A DNA stretch of 64,000 nt from Yersinia ruckeri ATCC 29473 (GTDB taxonomy: Bacteria > Pseudomonadota > Gammaproteobacteria > Enterobacterales > Enterobacteriaceae), in NCBI RefSeq assembly GCF_000754815.1, contig NZ_KN150747.1:3499549-3563548 (forward strand), given 5' to 3'. A program made the translations under genes and the position numbers. The notes under the pieces were generated by a model that did not search any database, had not been told where the DNA came from, and saw only the letters and a list, made by a program, of their open reading frames with translations. Shown here piece after piece: positions 61,802-64,000 of the stretch (its first letter is position 1; every line of letters begins with the position of its first letter).

Positions 61802-64000
61802 GGCGTTACTACCTTATGCGGCCAGGTCTTCTGCAATGTTGATACATTAGGGTAGGTTTTCCAGCCAGTTGGTTTCGCATAGCCCCCAGCCTCCTGCCCA
61901 TTGCCTTTAACCTGAGAAAGTAATGCCAACCCCTGTGGTTTAATTACCGCCCGTAGGAAATAATCTGCCAGTTCGGCACTGTTAATTAACCGAACTTGAG
62001 CAACCAGTTTATCTCGACTATCGAAAGCAGAATTATTGCGGTTAAAATCATTACTGAAGCGAGCCGCTTCTTCGTCCAGTGTCTGTGGGCGTTGTAATAA
62101 TTGGTTAATCAGCCCCTGTTTGTATTGTTCAAAATCTGCCACATTCATTTCGCGTAAACGTTTCTCAGCCTTAGGATAGAAAGCCAAATAACGCTGGTAG
62201 AGATAATCCGGCTGTTTACTATTGCTTTGCAGTAAGAAACTGACGCCCCACTGACGACCAACTGACATCGGGAATGCAAAAACAGCATAACCAAGCTGCT
62301 CTTCGGTACGCAGTTGGTCATAGAACCACGGCTGAATAATTTGACCCAGTAAACTGCTATAGGCCATCCCCTCTACTTCGCTGTAACCCGTGGGAATATA
62401 AACCGCAGCTAATGCAGCATCGGTGCTGCTACCAACCCGTTGTAAATTAGCCAATCGCCTCTCATTGACAATAATGTCTTCACCCGCCCACCAAATCGTC
62501 CCGGAAAAACCGAGTTGTTTTTTCAACGATTCTGCCAAAATGCTAACCTGCTTCGGAGTAACATTACCAATAGCCAACAACTCAACTGCAGACTCTTTCA
62601 GTAAACTATTCCGATACTTAATAACATCTTGCACACTGATGGTATTGAGAACTTTACTACGCTCACTGCGTTCGGTGTAGGGAACTCGGGATAACATTTT
62701 GACGGGCTGAATGGCTAGCTCAAAGGCCCTACCTTTATCCGCTATCGCCAGTTGCTCGCGATACCAGGATTTAGCCTGATTCAGTTGATCTTCAGTCGGA
62801 GTGAAACTGGAGTACCCTTCGAGCAAAGACGTCAATAACTGCGGCAGGCGCTGGGTGAAACCATTCGCGTTAATATACAGGCCGTTATTTGCACCGGTAG
62901 AGAAACTGATGCCGCCGACCGATGCCTGATAGCTAAGCTGGTCGAGAGAAAGCGAAGCTAGGTAATCGGTTAAAGCAAACAGCACCTGATGGCGAGCATC
63001 ATTCAAAGCATGTTGATTACGGAATGCTACCGAAATATCCGCTTTAGGTTCATCCGCAAAATACTGGCTAGGCATATAAAATACGCGTAGCCCAGCTTGG
63101 TCGACTATTTTCTCTGGTCGAGTCATTCTTTTATCGATTTTGATCAGCGAAAAATCATCGGGAATGTATGGATTTAATGTAGGCAAAGACAGTGTTATTT
63201 CTTTCCCTAAGCGTTGCCAATCTTGCATTCGTTGAGAACTGATTTTATTTACCTGATAAGGCGCATCAACGAAATAAGCGACTTTGTTATGTGGCTCGTT
63301 AGGAGCAATAAACCAGATTCGGGCATTTTCTGGGGTCATCTCAGCCAGTCGCGCGGCGATCGCCTTAGGATCAAAACGATCGGCAAGATACGGGGCATCA
63401 AGGACGTGATCTACGGGTACCCTCAGCATCATATCCACCAGCCATTCGATATAATCCATATCGCGGGTAATCGATGGGTATCGGAAATCCAGATTCAAGA
63501 CATGGGCAATCTCATCAAAATAACTTTGATTAATACCTTCTTTTTTTAGCATCGTCAGATAATCAAAAATAGCGGCAACCACCACATCTCTCTGCGCCAA
63601 GCCTTTATCTGTCAAAGAAACCGAAATTGAAAATATACCGCCATTACGATCAACCATAGGGTCAGCACCCGCACTGATTGAATCAGCAAGCCCTTGTTTT
63701 TGCAGCCAATCTGAAAGAGTATTTTTACTGCGGTTACCAATCAGATAGCCAATATAGGTATCTGTTTTACTACGAAACTCTGCACTGTTGTTGTTAATAC
63801 GAAATTCAACATTCAACTGTTTACGCGGCTGAGCGGGTACATAGTGAATAATAATGCCAGTCTGTTCTGCGGTAACAACCGGTACGGTAATCGCAGGCAC
63901 AGTAGCATCATGATTGGTAATTTTACCGAATGTGTCTGCCGCCAATTGTGCCAATTGATCCAACGGTTGGTTGCTGTAAATCACTCCAACCATCAAATTG
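61798..64000 (-). CDS. ptrA: Protease III (pitrilysin), C-terminal part, truncated by the window edge
   Basis: Periplasmic M16 zinc protease. About 732 codons are visible and the open frame continues past 64000. Compared with about 960 aa in E. coli, roughly 230 N-terminal residues, including the signal peptide and the HxxEH zinc motif, lie outside. The visible part holds the end of the first M16 domain and the inactive lobes; RTEEQLGYAVFAFPMSVG is the conserved C-domain segment. The truncation is due to the window, not a mutation. In E. coli the gene lies between recC and recB. Confidence 0.95.
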   Translation of the reverse strand, partial: NLMVGVIYSNQPLDQLAQLAADTFGKITNHDATVPAITVPVVTAEQTGIIIHYVPAQPRKQLNVEFRINNNSAEFRSKTDTYIGYLIGNRSKNTLSDWLQKQGLADSISAGADPMVDRNGGIFSISVSLTDKGLAQRDVVVAAIFDYLTMLKKEGINQSYFDEIAHVLNLDFRYPSITRDMDYIEWLVDMMLRVPVDHVLDAPYLADRFDPKAIAARLAEMTPENARIWFIAPNEPHNKVAYFVDAPYQVNKISSQRMQDWQRLGKEITLSLPTLNPYIPDDFSLIKIDKRMTRPEKIVDQAGLRVFYMPSQYFADEPKADISVAFRNQHALNDARHQVLFALTDYLASLSLDQLSYQASVGGISFSTGANNGLYINANGFTQRLPQLLTSLLEGYSSFTPTEDQLNQAKSWYREQLAIADKGRAFELAIQPVKMLSRVPYTERSERSKVLNTISVQDVIKYRNSLLKESAVELLAIGNVTPKQVSILAESLKKQLGFSGTIWWAGEDIIVNERRLANLQRVGSSTDAALAAVYIPTGYSEVEGMAYSSLLGQIIQPWFYDQLRTEEQLGYAVFAFPMSVGRQWGVSFLLQSNSKQPDYLYQRYLAFYPKAEKRLREMNVADFEQYKQGLINQLLQRPQTLDEEAARFSNDFNRNNSAFDSRDKLVAQVRLINSAELADYFLRAVIKPQGLALLSQVKGNGQEAGGYAKPTGWKTYPNVSTLQKTWPHKVVTP

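Noticed and set aside
61798-64000. ptrA considered as a truncated pseudogene
   Set aside because: The open frame runs to the window edge without a stop; missing N-terminus is explained by the window boundary.

Overview
The window looks like a chromosomal segment of a Yersinia species or a very close relative. It opens with the 5' end of an enterobacterial 16S rRNA gene. The protein sequences and gene order match the enterobacterial core chromosome, and an ERIC element in the Yersinia style is present. Almost everything is housekeeping DNA.

Layout. (1) 1-590: start of an rrn operon on the minus strand with P1, P2 and boxA. (2) 588-11620: gmhB, metNIQ with a MetJ operator, rcsF-trmO, proS, nlpE, arfB, yaeQ, yaeP-rof, a small c-type cytochrome, tilS and a VOC protein (yaeR). 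(3) 11660-13550: accessory island. A 200-bp wreck of the lysine decarboxylase gene ldcC is followed by very AT-rich DNA and a two-gene operon on the opposite strand. That operon encodes a cholera/pertussis-type ADP-ribosyltransferase A subunit and a small secreted B-type subunit. (4) 13562-33365: one long minus-strand block for lipid, envelope and translation functions: accA, dnaE, rnhB, lpxB, lpxA, fabZ, lpxD, skp, bamA, rseP, cdsA, uppS, dxr, frr, pyrH, tsf, rpsB. (5) 33751-38692: map, glnD, dapD and yaeH on the plus strand. (6) 38760-64000: a block that in E. coli lies elsewhere (near 63 min): yqcA-truC-yqcC, the sRNA csrB with a UvrY-type palindrome, syd, queF, ppnN, xni, rlmM, ygdD, gcvA, the sRNA gcvB, a broken ygdI, csdA-csdE, tcdA, mltA, three identical initiator tRNA genes, amiC, argA with tandem ARG boxes, recD, recB and the C-terminal part of ptrA.

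The most interesting item is the putative AB5-type toxin locus at 12231-13487. It sits exactly where ldcC lies in E. coli and replaces it. The A subunit keeps the Arg, the Ser-Thr-Ser and the catalytic Glu of the toxin family. It has Met where cholera toxin has the first Glu of E-x-E and pertussis toxin has Gln, and it ends in a Cys-loop and short tail like a CTA1/CTA2 hinge. Other points that are easy to miss are the ldcC remnant itself, the ygdI pseudogene (lost start, lost lipobox Cys, internal stop), and the two unannotated-looking global regulators csrB and gcvB.
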